From Marinococcus sp. PL1-022 (lineage in GTDB: Bacteria; Bacillota; Bacilli; Bacillales; Marinococcaceae): a stretch of DNA of 64,000 nt. Made by a program: the position numbers and the translations under genes. The stretch spans positions 2,123,495 to 2,187,494 of the forward strand of contig NZ_JAWXCX010000001.1 of NCBI RefSeq assembly GCF_033845285.1, written 5' to 3'. How positions within the stretch are numbered: the first letter of the stretch is position 1; each line of letters opens with the position of its first letter. Positions 1-8,270 of this stretch are shown here, one piece after another. The notes beneath the pieces are model-generated. The model saw only the letters and a program-made list of their open reading frames with translations. It searched no databases and was not told the DNA's origin.

Positions 1-134
1 ATTTCTTCGAGCCTCTTCATTTCTGATTCGGAGCCTTCTTCAGGATCAATATTATCCACCATTGTCGAAAGCAGCTGCAGGCGCTGTTTTATATACTGAA
101 GCTGCTGGTTCTTGTCGTTTATGGGCGTGCTCAT
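1..134 (-). CDS. SE1561-family small protein (3' end cut by window edge)
   Basis: A short reading frame starts with ATG at 134 and runs off the left edge of the window. The visible part reads MSTPINDKNQQLQYIKQRLQ and continues with a short acidic stretch containing NIDPEEGSE. The pattern of N-terminal Gln-rich helix, leucine heptads and an IDPE motif matches the SE1561 family of small Bacillota proteins of unknown function. Its start codon shares one base with the stop codon of the MATE gene upstream (TGATG), so it is probably translationally coupled to it. No function is known and none is inferred. Confidence 0.6.
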   Translation of the reverse strand, partial: MSTPINDKNQQLQYIKQRLQLLSTMVDNIDPEEGSESEMKRLEE

Positions 135-1504
135 CAAGCTCCTCCTTTTTTCTTTTCTTCTTTAAAGATATCAATACGGTTCCAGCCGCCAAATATATAA
201 TAGCTGACCGCAATTACAGCGCTGATCACAAAGCTCGCTCCTATGCCGAGCGCAATCCCGTTTTCCCCTATTCTTTCAGAAAAGAACCAGGCAAGCGGAA
301 AACGAAGCACCCAGAAAGAAATAATATTCAGGGCCAGCACCTGGATCATCGCCCCGGAGCTGCGCACAATACCATTCAGCACAAAATTTATTCCTAAAAA
401 TGGATAAAAGAAAGCGACAATCTGCAGATACGTTTTACCGTATTGAATGGTGGCTTCGTCATTTACAAACAGCCCCATCAAAAATTCTGCCAGTAAAAAG
501 ACAGCAGTGCTCATTGTGATCGATACGATGAGAATTAAAATTAGCGCATTTTTGGCAATTGAACTGATACGGTCCCATCGGTTCGCTCCTATGTTCTGTC
601 CGGCCATACTTGTAATGGCAGAACCGAGCGTTGTTGCCGGAAGCATAATCAGACTGTCCAGCCGCTGGGCCGCTCCGTACCCGGAAAGCACCACAGATCC
701 AAACGACGTTACTACCGTCATAATGGCAAGCTGCCCCCCGGAGATAGCCATCATGGAGAGTCCAGCCGGCAGACCGAGCTTCATAATACGCTGAAATTCT
801 GCTTTTTCAGGGATGCTTGGCACGGCAAACGGAAGCCCCTTTACAAGAATCATATATACGACCCCGAATACAAACGCGCTTCCCTGAGAGATAACCGTCG
901 CAATTGCTGCTCCCTGGATGCCCATATTAAAGCCTGAAATAAACAACGGATCCAGAAAGATATTCAGCCCAACGGCTAGCATTATAAAGCGAAGCGGGGT
1001 TTTACTGTCGCCGACAGCACGCAGGACAGTACCTATAAAATTATAGCCAAATAAAAAGACAATCCCGATAAAATTAATGCGTAAGTATATGACTGCACTT
1101 TCCAGGATATCCTGCGGCGTGCCCATCCAAGTTAAGACGGTAGGCGCTGCAAAAAAACCTATCGCCCCAAGTACAATTGCAAGCGTTCCTAAAACAGAGA
1201 CAAAAGCATTCAGGGAACGCTTCAGTCCCTCATCATCATCAGCCCCCACCCTCTGGGAGAGCACCGTTAACGTTGCGCTGTTGATGCCGATAATAAAAGA
1301 CAGCACAGAAAACAGAATGGTGGAAGCCAGGGAAACTGCCCCCAGGGCCTCTGCCCCGATTAAATTACCAACCCATAAACTGTCTACAATTTGATAGGAG
1401 CTTTGAAGCAGGTTCCCAATAAAAATAGGAAAGGCGAATATCACCATTTTTTTCATGATACTGCCTTCCGTGAAATCTAACTGGTTACGTCCGGCGTTTG
1501 CCAT
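134..1504 (-). CDS. MATE family efflux transporter
   Basis: The product is 456 residues with about twelve hydrophobic segments, the usual size and topology for MATE multidrug/Na+ exporters. Two homologous halves are seen: the first contains GNLLQSSYQIVDSLWVGNLI and the second GQNIGANRWDR, a typical MATE motif between helices. It should export cationic drugs or metabolites in exchange for Na+ or H+ across the cytoplasmic membrane. A GGAGAG ribosome site lies upstream of ATG. The lysine-rich C-terminus ends at a stop overlapping the SE1561-family start by one base. The substrate cannot be told from sequence. Confidence 0.9.
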   Translation of the reverse strand: MANAGRNQLDFTEGSIMKKMVIFAFPIFIGNLLQSSYQIVDSLWVGNLIGAEALGAVSLASTILFSVLSFIIGINSATLTVLSQRVGADDDEGLKRSLNAFVSVLGTLAIVLGAIGFFAAPTVLTWMGTPQDILESAVIYLRINFIGIVFLFGYNFIGTVLRAVGDSKTPLRFIMLAVGLNIFLDPLFISGFNMGIQGAAIATVISQGSAFVFGVVYMILVKGLPFAVPSIPEKAEFQRIMKLGLPAGLSMMAISGGQLAIMTVVTSFGSVVLSGYGAAQRLDSLIMLPATTLGSAITSMAGQNIGANRWDRISSIAKNALILILIVSITMSTAVFLLAEFLMGLFVNDEATIQYGKTYLQIVAFFYPFLGINFVLNGIVRSSGAMIQVLALNIISFWVLRFPLAWFFSERIGENGIALGIGASFVISAVIAVSYYIFGGWNRIDIFKEEKKKGGA

Positions 1505-1543
1505 ACTTTTCTCTCCAATTCTCTTCCAAGACCTCCCGCACTG

Positions 1544-1930
1544 CTAGCTGGAAAGAAGTTCGAATGTTTCTGTAACCGCAATGCTGTCTTTTACTGACTG
1601 AACCATCGAACAGTTTTTCTTTGTCCACTCCATATTCTTTTTCATTTGAGCTTCTGTTACGTTTTCTGCTTTTACGATAAAGTGCAGATGAACAGCCGTT
1701 ATTTTATTTGCCTGCTTTTCATCCCGCTTTACCTCTGCTTCTATTTGAATATCATGCACGGGCTGGTGCCGTTTGTTCATGATTTTCCGCAGCACTCCCC
1801 CGCTGCATACGGCAATCGAAGAAGTCATCAGCTGAAAAGGGCGGAAGCCATACTCCTCCTCCCCGGACACAGACAGCTTTCCGTAGTCTGTTTTTGTTTG
1901 AAATCCTCCATCAGTCATCGAAAACTTCAT
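1544..1930 (-). CDS. OsmC family protein
   Basis: This is a 128-residue OsmC/Ohr-superfamily protein, probably a thiol-dependent peroxidase or related redox protein of the cytosol. The two expected cysteines are present in SSIAVCSGG and KKNCSMVQS, spaced as in the superfamily. I place the start at ATG 1930 rather than the in-frame GTG at 1939. GAGGTG lies six bases before the ATG, whereas the GTG is itself part of that ribosome site. It differs from the clear Ohr at 60354-60773, so the window has two members. OsmC-like YhfA-type proteins have poorly defined substrates. Confidence 0.8.
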   Translation of the reverse strand: MKFSMTDGGFQTKTDYGKLSVSGEEEYGFRPFQLMTSSIAVCSGGVLRKIMNKRHQPVHDIQIEAEVKRDEKQANKITAVHLHFIVKAENVTEAQMKKNMEWTKKNCSMVQSVKDSIAVTETFELLSS

Positions 1931-2065
1931 CCTATTCACCTCTTCAATAGTATCCTTCGTGTTGTATCTTATCTAAATATAAGCCTATCTCCAAACAAAA
2001 GGTATTATATCAAAAACTCAGGGGTTATGTGCAGATACCCGGAAGCCTTAAGCTGTTTTATTCAT

Positions 2066-2097
2066 GAAAAAAGCAGCTGCTATAATAGCAGCTGCTG
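2066..2097 (-). terminator. Intrinsic terminator of the release-factor-like gene
   Basis: A near-perfect palindrome built on AGCAGCTGCTA is followed, reading the minus strand, by a run of six T. It lies just downstream of the stop codon of the 2110-2910 gene. Confidence 0.8.
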
Positions 2098-2109
2098 CAG
2101 TCGTACTGT

Positions 2110-2910
2110 TTAGCGTACGTTTTCAGGATAGATTTCGTTTAAGATTTCATGTGTTGGTGTAGAGATCAAGTTTTTATTAATAACTTCTTTCACTCTTTCA
2201 CCCATATTATCTTCGAGATCCTTGGCATACTCTTTATCGCCGATAATATATGCTGTATCCAGACCGCGGTTTTTCATCTGTTTGTTGATGACAGGCGCCA
2301 AACTCTTGTACCAACGGTGGCGGTTTTCTTCAAAGCGCTTTTGAACTTTATCCACCTGGGTCGACCCTGCTGCAGTACGGTCAGCCGATGCTGTGCCCTT
2401 GTACTCCTGCCAGTCTTCCTTGTCCACATCCCAGTGGAACTGCATTTCTTCGCGGATTACGCCCATGGAAGTATCGATCAGATAAACATCCTGTTTGTTT
2501 GTAAGAAGAATTGCCGTTGGCGGGAATGTTTTCTCGAGCTTTTCGAGCTGCTCAGTCTGTGGTGTTGGCTCCCACATAACTTCTGTTTCCACCGGAACCT
2601 GGAAAATGTCCGATTCCCAGGTCGAGCCGTCACCGGAAGCGAAAATGATAATGCTTTTCTGCAATTGGTCGCGGTGATCTTCAATGTATTTTTCAATGTC
2701 ATCGGTGATTTTTTTGATTGCGTTTTTTTCATCTTTCGTTTCGCTCTTATCTGCATACTGCTTCAAGCCGTTGACAGCCTTCTTGTACTTAATTTTCCAC
2801 TCTTCGCTCGGCTGTCCGCCCTCACCAATATCTGTGTTCAGATAAAAGGAGACAAAACCATATTTATCCTCTTTATTTTTCAGCTTTTTCAAATTGTTCG
2901 TGATTCCCAT
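2110..2910 (-). CDS. VLRF1 / bacterial aeRF1-type release factor homologue
   Basis: The 266-residue protein resembles the VLRF1/baeRF group of bacterial proteins related to the archaeal-eukaryotic peptide release factor aRF1/eRF1. Visible features are the N-terminal YGFVSFYLNTD strand, the central QLEKLEKTFPPTAILLTNKQ and the C-terminal DTAYIIGDKEYAKDLEDNM domain, as in the eRF1 domain 3 fold. Such proteins are proposed to act on ribosomes in rescue or quality control, but the Bacillus members are not well characterised. It has an AAAGGGG ribosome site, its own terminator, and no operon partner. The family call is from recall, so it is moderate. Confidence 0.65.
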   Translation of the reverse strand: MGITNNLKKLKNKEDKYGFVSFYLNTDIGEGGQPSEEWKIKYKKAVNGLKQYADKSETKDEKNAIKKITDDIEKYIEDHRDQLQKSIIIFASGDGSTWESDIFQVPVETEVMWEPTPQTEQLEKLEKTFPPTAILLTNKQDVYLIDTSMGVIREEMQFHWDVDKEDWQEYKGTASADRTAAGSTQVDKVQKRFEENRHRWYKSLAPVINKQMKNRGLDTAYIIGDKEYAKDLEDNMGERVKEVINKNLISTPTHEILNEIYPENVR

Positions 2911-3024
2911 TGTCTGTTGCCCCTTTCCGTGACTGTGTTAACTATTCTATTATCATTCTACAGTGTGTATTTCCTTCGAAAAGGAACGATAAACGTCAAA
3001 TGCAGTAATATTTGCAAACCAATT

Positions 3025-3064
3025 AAAAAAGCAGGCTCAAATGAATGAACCTGCCATTTTTTAT
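3025..3064 (-). terminator. Intrinsic terminator after the YtxH-like gene
   Basis: GCAGG and CCTGC arms flanked by A-run and T-run tracts form a hairpin immediately after the stop of the 3061-3489 gene. The poly-A/poly-T flanks on both sides mean it could also work in the other direction. Confidence 0.6.
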
Positions 3065-3489
3065 GAAGAGGACTGGGTGTTTTCAGCACTCTGCAGCTGG
3101 CCTGAGCCGTTGTTTGAAGAACTGCTTTCAATAGCCGTGCTTTCTTCCTTTAATTCTTTTAATTCGCCGGTGGTTTCAAGCGTCGTCGTTTTTGCTTTCA
3201 TCAATGTTTCTTTCAAGCTGTTCACCCGGTTCACAATCTCCTGAATGTCTGTGCTTGCCGACTGAAGCAGCTCAGAATAATAATTGGAGGTTTCTCTTAA
3301 CGTGGAAATAATCGATTCCCTGTTCTCTGAAAGAAACTGCGATGTGCTGTTCAATGTAGAAGCTGTTTGTTTCGTCCCGCCTACAATAGGAGAACGGGTT
3401 TTACGTGTGCTGAGTAAGACAATAACGGAGACGACGCCTCCAAGAATTAAACCGATTTTGAGTGCTGTGTTTCCATTTTCCTCTGTCAT
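3061..3489 (-). CDS. YtxH-like membrane-anchored protein
   Basis: The product of about 142 residues has one N-terminal hydrophobic segment (ALKIGLILGGVVSVIVLL) followed by basic residues. The rest is a long polar helical region rich in Ser, Thr, Glu and Leu, and the tail is low-complexity Ser/Gln. This is the architecture of YtxH-domain general-stress proteins of bacilli, which anchor a coiled coil to the membrane. The in-frame GTG at 3492 directly precedes the ATG, and AAAGGATGG serves as ribosome site for the ATG. No enzymatic motif is seen and the function is unknown. Confidence 0.55.
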   Translation of the reverse strand: MTEENGNTALKIGLILGGVVSVIVLLSTRKTRSPIVGGTKQTASTLNSTSQFLSENRESIISTLRETSNYYSELLQSASTDIQEIVNRVNSLKETLMKAKTTTLETTGELKELKEESTAIESSSSNNGSGQLQSAENTQSSS

Positions 3490-3704
3490 CACTATCCATC
3501 CTTTCGACTCTGCATATATTATTACCTATACCACATTTTACATGAATTTATTCTTTTTTACTTTATCTTATCAAAAAAAATCTACCTGCCGGAAAAGTGT
3601 CGTGCTTTTTATCACATTTGGTAATTTTATGGTTTGTCAAATGAGTAATATAGGGTAAACTAATTGTCAGCAGCCGTATAATAGAAAGAAAGGAAGATGT
3701 CCGC

Positions 3705-3866
3705 ATGAGAAAACCACAGAGACTTTCATTTGAAGACTTAATGGAAGCAAATAAAAATGAGCTCAAAGGCAACAAGCAGGCACTTGACTCAATCGACCGC
3801 AGGCTTGATGAAAAAAAATCCAAAGAAGTATATGTCCGCCAGGGCACTAAAAAACGAGCCAATTAA
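3705..3866 (+). CDS. FbpB-like small basic protein
   Basis: This 53-residue frame starts MRKPQRLSFEDLMEANKNEL and ends in basic residues (KKRAN). The pattern R-K-x(4)-SFExL-x(2)-NKxEL-x(2)-NK matches the Fur-regulated basic protein B (FbpB) family, which works with the FsrA small RNA in the iron-sparing response of Bacillus. GAAAGGAAG is the ribosome site. A possible promoter (TTGTCA, 16 bases, TAAACT) lies upstream, but I see no good Fur box, so iron control is not shown here. Its stop codon overlaps the convergent amidohydrolase stop by four bases with no terminator between. Confidence 0.65.
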   Translation: MRKPQRLSFEDLMEANKNELKGNKQALDSIDRRLDEKKSKEVYVRQGTKKRAN

Positions 3867-5089
3867 TATCGCTGCAGGGATGGCAGCTGTCCGGAGATTT
3901 CCATGCCATCCTTATATATCATTTCAGGTCTACTATGAGCTGTTAAAAGGTCGTATACATTTTTTTGTGAAAATAATAAAAAATCAGCCCTCATATTTTT
4001 TATTAACCCATATCCCTCAATCCCCATAGCGTTTGCTCCATGGTATGTTATTGAATCGATCAATTTGGCCAGTTCCTTCACAGTAGTTAGTTGGGCTAAA
4101 TGAGCCATAACGTAAGCTGCCTGAAGCATGTTACCATTTCCATATGGATAAAATGGCGTTTTGATATCATCGTGAGCGGTACAGATATTTATATCTTTAG
4201 CAAACATTTCTTTCACCCTCGTAACCCCCCGGCCAACAGGCATCGCCCTTTCTTTTTTTCCAATCGTAACGCTATTTACCAGTGGGCAGCTTACTACATT
4301 TATATTCAACTCTTTCAAAGAATCTAATATCATTTCAGAAACTTCCTTACTATAATAATGCAGTGCATTTAGATGACTTACTGTTACTGGAATTTTCTCA
4401 TACCTTTTTTGGCACTCCAGTACCTTTTGTATTGACGCCGAGTTCTGATCATCATTTTCATCACAAAAGATATGAACCCCTTTTTTCAGTTTTTCTGCCG
4501 TACGAAAGCAGTAATTGATTGATTCTTTTTCTTCTTTTTCACTATTTTCTAAGTGAGGTACAGCACTGGCATAATCCGCTCCAAACTTTAATGCCTCTTC
4601 CATATTTGTCCGTTTCCATTCCTCATTCAGCCCAAGCTGTGGAAATGCTACTATTTCGAGATTAATAAATTGCTCATAGCTTTTTTTTAATTTAGTTAAA
4701 ACAAAAAGGGCTCTTAATTCTGGAGCGGAGACATCTATCATTACTCTTGCATGAAAAACGCCGTTTGCTATAAATGTATTAATCATTTCTGACATTTGTT
4801 TTTCCAAAGACTTCTCGTCCAACTCTTTTTTTACTTTATCCCAAATCTTAATACCCTCTTCAATAGTCCCTTTATGATTTTGTTCATAGCGTTCCCCTAC
4901 TTTAAATGTATCCGCATGATTGTGCATTTCTATGAAAGGTGGCAGAATGATCCCCCCATTTCCATCAATAACTTCTTTTGAGGGTTCCCATCCCGAAGAC
5001 ATAAACTTAATATTTTTATTTTCCACGCCCAAGTTAAATAATGTTTCATCATAATGGGTACGTACATTTGTCACTATTAAATCAAGCAT
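3863..5089 (-). CDS. Cytosine-deaminase-like amidohydrolase (second paralogue, altered metal site)
   Basis: The 408-residue protein belongs to the CodA branch of the amidohydrolase superfamily. Seen are MHNHAD (H56/H58), VAFPQ, PLVN, SHLNALH (H239), GRGVTRVKEM and AHDDIKTPFYPYGNGNML (D307), all aligned with E. coli cytosine deaminase. In CodA the HCDE motif supplies a metal-binding His and the catalytic Glu. Here the equivalent is FCDE, with F208 replacing the His and E211 kept; another His lies two residues earlier. It may deaminate or hydrolyse an N-heterocycle with a modified metal site, or have lost activity. It is the last gene of the operon, overlapping the previous stop by eight bases. 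Confidence 0.8.
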   Translation of the reverse strand: MLDLIVTNVRTHYDETLFNLGVENKNIKFMSSGWEPSKEVIDGNGGIILPPFIEMHNHADTFKVGERYEQNHKGTIEEGIKIWDKVKKELDEKSLEKQMSEMINTFIANGVFHARVMIDVSAPELRALFVLTKLKKSYEQFINLEIVAFPQLGLNEEWKRTNMEEALKFGADYASAVPHLENSEKEEKESINYCFRTAEKLKKGVHIFCDENDDQNSASIQKVLECQKRYEKIPVTVSHLNALHYYSKEVSEMILDSLKELNINVVSCPLVNSVTIGKKERAMPVGRGVTRVKEMFAKDINICTAHDDIKTPFYPYGNGNMLQAAYVMAHLAQLTTVKELAKLIDSITYHGANAMGIEGYGLIKNMRADFLLFSQKNVYDLLTAHSRPEMIYKDGMEISGQLPSLQRY

Positions 5090-6362
5090 GTATGTTATAA
5101 CCTCTTTCTACAGTCTGTTTTACTGTTCTAATGCTCGTCCAATGGCCGTTACGAAAAACCTTTCGCCCAGGTCTTTGATTAGCAAGAACGTCTGCCAGGC
5201 TGCTGCCTTCCAATAGGACAAAATCAGCTTTTTCTCCTATTTTTATGTCTACTTTTTCGTGAAATATCTCCGAGGGGTTTTTCGTAATCATATCAAAAAC
5301 TTTTTTGATATCTTCTGTGCCTGTAAGATGGTTAGCATATGCTGACATTAGCGCTGTAAGCAGCATATCCGCATTTCCAAATGGGTGGAATGGATCGTTA
5401 ATATTATCAGAGGCCGCCGCTATACAAGCATTATTAGCCAAAAATTCTTTAACTCTAGTGGTCCCCCTTCGAACATTTTTTTGGTCATCACGCCCTTGCA
5501 GGCAAAGATTCGCCGCAGGAAGTGTCACTATATTTATACTTTCCCCTACAATTTCTTTTATGATACTAAGGGCTTCATTTGTTTCCATGGCCGATAATGT
5601 ACATAAATGGCCTACTGTAGTTTTGCGCTGATATTTATAATGCTTTACCTGAGCAATTATTTCTTCAATAGACCGAACTGCAGGGTCATCCTGTTCATCT
5701 ACATGTAAATCTATTAACATTTGATACTCGGCGGCAAAAGCAAACAATATTTTAATTTCTTCTGTACAATTTTCAGAAAGGTGAGGAGCTCCTCCAACTC
5801 CATCAATATCATTTTTAATTAATGATAAAAGAAAACTGCTGTCCTCCTTAAGTTCCTCTATTGGATCAGCTATCATTGCGATAACCTGCAAATCGATTAA
5901 ATTTTTGTATTCTGCTTTTAGTCCGCAGGCTGTCTGGAGGGCCTTCAGACCGCCTGGGCCACTGTTTACATTAATATGGGTTCTCATTCTGCCAGTGCCG
6001 TTTGCCAATGCTTGTTCTAACACCTTCTTCATTCTTTTTTTTATATTTTCAACTTCAAACTCCCCGGCCAGTTCCTTGTAATTTTCAATAGCCTCCACAA
6101 GCGTTCCAGTTTTATTTGGAATCTGCTCGTAAGTATAAGCTTTATCTAAATGCGTATGAATATCTGTAAAAGTCGGCAGCATAATCCACCCTTCAGCATC
6201 TATTATTTCTATATTGGGACTACCCTCTTGTTTGATCATTTCTTCTGCATGATATGAAAAAGCCGATACGATTTTTTCATATCGGCCGTTCATAATCACA
6301 GCGTGGAACACCTCATTCTCCAAGCTCGGAATTTTTACATTTTTAATTATTGCATTATTCAT
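5082..6362 (-). CDS. Cytosine-deaminase-like amidohydrolase (first paralogue)
   Basis: The 426-residue amidohydrolase keeps the full CodA-type active-site set: DIHTHLDK (H69/H71), DLHVDEQDD (H220, E223), VGHLCTL (H252) and SDNINDPFHPFGNADML (D319). A mononuclear metal deaminase or hydrolase acting on a pyrimidine-like or other cyclic amide/amidine substrate is expected in the cytosol. The substrate is not determined: the CodA substrate-side FPQ motif is replaced by IADP. The start overlaps the end of the binding-protein gene by eight bases, and AGAGG serves as ribosome site. The next gene is a diverged paralogue, so the pair may handle successive steps or form a heteromer. Confidence 0.85.
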   Translation of the reverse strand: MNNAIIKNVKIPSLENEVFHAVIMNGRYEKIVSAFSYHAEEMIKQEGSPNIEIIDAEGWIMLPTFTDIHTHLDKAYTYEQIPNKTGTLVEAIENYKELAGEFEVENIKKRMKKVLEQALANGTGRMRTHINVNSGPGGLKALQTACGLKAEYKNLIDLQVIAMIADPIEELKEDSSFLLSLIKNDIDGVGGAPHLSENCTEEIKILFAFAAEYQMLIDLHVDEQDDPAVRSIEEIIAQVKHYKYQRKTTVGHLCTLSAMETNEALSIIKEIVGESINIVTLPAANLCLQGRDDQKNVRRGTTRVKEFLANNACIAAASDNINDPFHPFGNADMLLTALMSAYANHLTGTEDIKKVFDMITKNPSEIFHEKVDIKIGEKADFVLLEGSSLADVLANQRPGRKVFRNGHWTSIRTVKQTVERGYNIHA

Positions 6363-7377
6363 TTTGAGCCTCTTCTAAAAATTCAGTAGTGAAAATCTCT
6401 TCTGAACTCTCTTCATTTGAAATAATTCCTAAATTATTTAAATCGCTCTGCAGCTTTTCCCAATTTCCGCTATTCATATAACCAAACCCGTTTTCTTCAG
6501 CTTCACCACCGAATATCAATTCCTCTTGAGCTTCTACACTATATTCCATCTTTTCTTCACTGAGATCTGGATTCTGTTCTTTCAAAAAGGGGTTTACTTC
6601 TTCGTAATTTTCCCGGTAATACTCCCAGCCCTCAACTGTGGCATTCATAAAGGCCTGAACTTTTTCCGGATTGTTTTCTATCATATCCTCTGTAGTAAAA
6701 ATAACATTTCCGTAAGATTCAAACCCAGAATCGCTTACATATTGATAATCAATATCCACACCTTGTTCTTCCAATGAATAAGGCTCTGAAGTAACATATC
6801 CCTGTGTTACTGCATCTTCATTATCTACAAATTCCGTCAGTGTACCTGTATACGCACGTTCTTCTACATTTTCTATACCATATTCTTCTTTAATATACTC
6901 CCAGTAACCCACACCGGTAGCTGTATAAACAGTCTTTCCTTCTAAGTCTTCAAAATCCTTCACTTGGCCTTCGTGCGAAATTAAAACATAAGGACTTTTT
7001 TGGAAAATAGCTCCGATAGCTACTAACGGAATGCCTTCATTCCGTGCTATAAGCAGGTCCTCCCCGCTTGTATAACCAAAGTCTGCATCCCCGGAAGCAA
7101 CAATCTGTTCAGAGGAGACCTCAGGTCCTCCCGGTTCCACTTCCATATCCAAACCCTGTTCTTCATACATTCCTTCTTGCAAAGCCGCATAATTCCCACC
7201 ATGCTCCGGCTGGGCAAACCAGTTTGTAATTAACTTACTCTCCTCTAATTCTTCTGAGGCTTCCCCGGAAGTATTCCCCCCTGAACTTTCTTCTGTGCCA
7301 CAAGCTGCTGCCAAAGCTATACTGGAGATACCCACTGTAAATAGTATTCCTCTGCTAGTCATTTTACTTTTCTTCAT
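6355..7377 (-). CDS. NMT1/THI5-like ABC transporter substrate-binding lipoprotein
   Basis: The 340-residue precursor begins MKKSKMTSRG, followed by a hydrophobic stretch and a lipobox ending ALAAAC (C26), so it should be a lipid-anchored extracytoplasmic receptor. ITNWFAQPEHGGNYAALQEG followed by GLDMEVEPGGP is characteristic of the NMT1/SsuA/THI5-like binding proteins. These serve importers of nitrate, sulfonates, pyrimidine precursors and similar small molecules. The mature protein is very acidic, as often seen for extracellular proteins of salt- or alkali-adapted bacilli. It forms the importer with the permease at 7396 and the ATPase at 9624. Confidence 0.88.
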   Translation of the reverse strand: MKKSKMTSRGILFTVGISSIALAAACGTEESSGGNTSGEASEELEESKLITNWFAQPEHGGNYAALQEGMYEEQGLDMEVEPGGPEVSSEQIVASGDADFGYTSGEDLLIARNEGIPLVAIGAIFQKSPYVLISHEGQVKDFEDLEGKTVYTATGVGYWEYIKEEYGIENVEERAYTGTLTEFVDNEDAVTQGYVTSEPYSLEEQGVDIDYQYVSDSGFESYGNVIFTTEDMIENNPEKVQAFMNATVEGWEYYRENYEEVNPFLKEQNPDLSEEKMEYSVEAQEELIFGGEAEENGFGYMNSGNWEKLQSDLNNLGIISNEESSEEIFTTEFLEEAQNE

Positions 7378-7395
7378 ATAATTTCCCCCTGTATT

Positions 7396-8253
7396 TCAAT
7401 CTTTATTTTCCATTTCAGATTCATGCCAGGAACCAAGCACCCATTTTGAAAAAGCATTTATAAGTAAGAAAAAAACAATACCGAGCAGAGAAGCAGCAAT
7501 CCCACACGCAAATAGATAGGCAGTTTCCATCCGGGCTGCAGATACAGTTATCGCATAACCAATACCTCCGTCACCACCGCCAATTCCAGAAACGTACTCG
7601 CCTACGATGGCTCCAATCACGGCTAGCGTACATGAAATTTTCAAACCAGCTGTGATATATGGCAACGCATATGGTACTCTTACTTTCCACATCACCTGCA
7701 TCCTCGAGGCTTTGTACAGCTTCATGAGGTTAATCATATCTTTATCTGTCGCATTCAATCCGATAAGTGTATTGGACAGCATTGGAAAAAAGCCAATTAA
7801 AAAAGTGATTATGACGATAGAATTCATTCCTGAGCCAAACCAGATAACTACTATAGGGGCTACAGCTACAACTGGAATGGTCTGAAGAATAACAGCATAG
7901 GGATATAAACTTCTTTCCACCCATTTGGAACTCGCCATCAGTATGGCAGCAGATACGCCGCCAACCACACTTAATACAAATCCAATTATTGATTCCAATA
8001 TTGTGACTGATAATGCATTTAGGAGACTACTCCAGTTTTCAATAGCAGCATTTACGATCGCCCATGGAGTAGGAAGAATATAATGCGGGATTTGAAATAT
8101 CCGTACGCCAAATTCCCATATACCTACAAATAATATTAAAGCAGCCAGAGGCGGCATTAGAGCTTTCAGGCTGGGCATCCAGCGAGCCTTGTCTGTTCTT
8201 AACTTTGCTTCTTCTTTTTTTTGTACCACTGTGCTCTCAGCATTCCCATTCAT
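7396..8253 (-). CDS. ABC transporter permease (NitT/TauT type)
   Basis: The product has about 285 residues with six hydrophobic segments and the BPD-transport inner-membrane domain. The EAA-like cytoplasmic loop is recognisable as LIGLNATDKDMINLMKLYKA followed by RVPYALPYITAGLK. It resembles SsuC/TauC/ThiX-type permeases. I prefer ATG at 8253 to GTG at 8262, since AAAGGAG sits eight bases before the ATG. An unusually long charged N-terminus precedes the first helix. The gene lies between the binding-protein gene and the FAD-oxidoreductase gene with only 18-20 base gaps. Confidence 0.88.
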   Translation of the reverse strand: MNGNAESTVVQKKEEAKLRTDKARWMPSLKALMPPLAALILFVGIWEFGVRIFQIPHYILPTPWAIVNAAIENWSSLLNALSVTILESIIGFVLSVVGGVSAAILMASSKWVERSLYPYAVILQTIPVVAVAPIVVIWFGSGMNSIVIITFLIGFFPMLSNTLIGLNATDKDMINLMKLYKASRMQVMWKVRVPYALPYITAGLKISCTLAVIGAIVGEYVSGIGGGDGGIGYAITVSAARMETAYLFACGIAASLLGIVFFLLINAFSKWVLGSWHESEMENKD

Positions 8254-8270
8254 TTGCGCCACTCCTTTCT

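Noticed and set aside
2149-3048. A 299-residue plus-strand open frame
   Set aside because: It lies antisense to the release-factor-like gene, has a Phe/Cys/Leu-rich composition typical of a shadow frame, and lacks a ribosome site.
3563-3862. Minus-strand open frame opposite the FbpB-like gene
   Set aside because: It is low in complexity, shows no ribosome site and is fully antisense to a gene with a recognisable family pattern.
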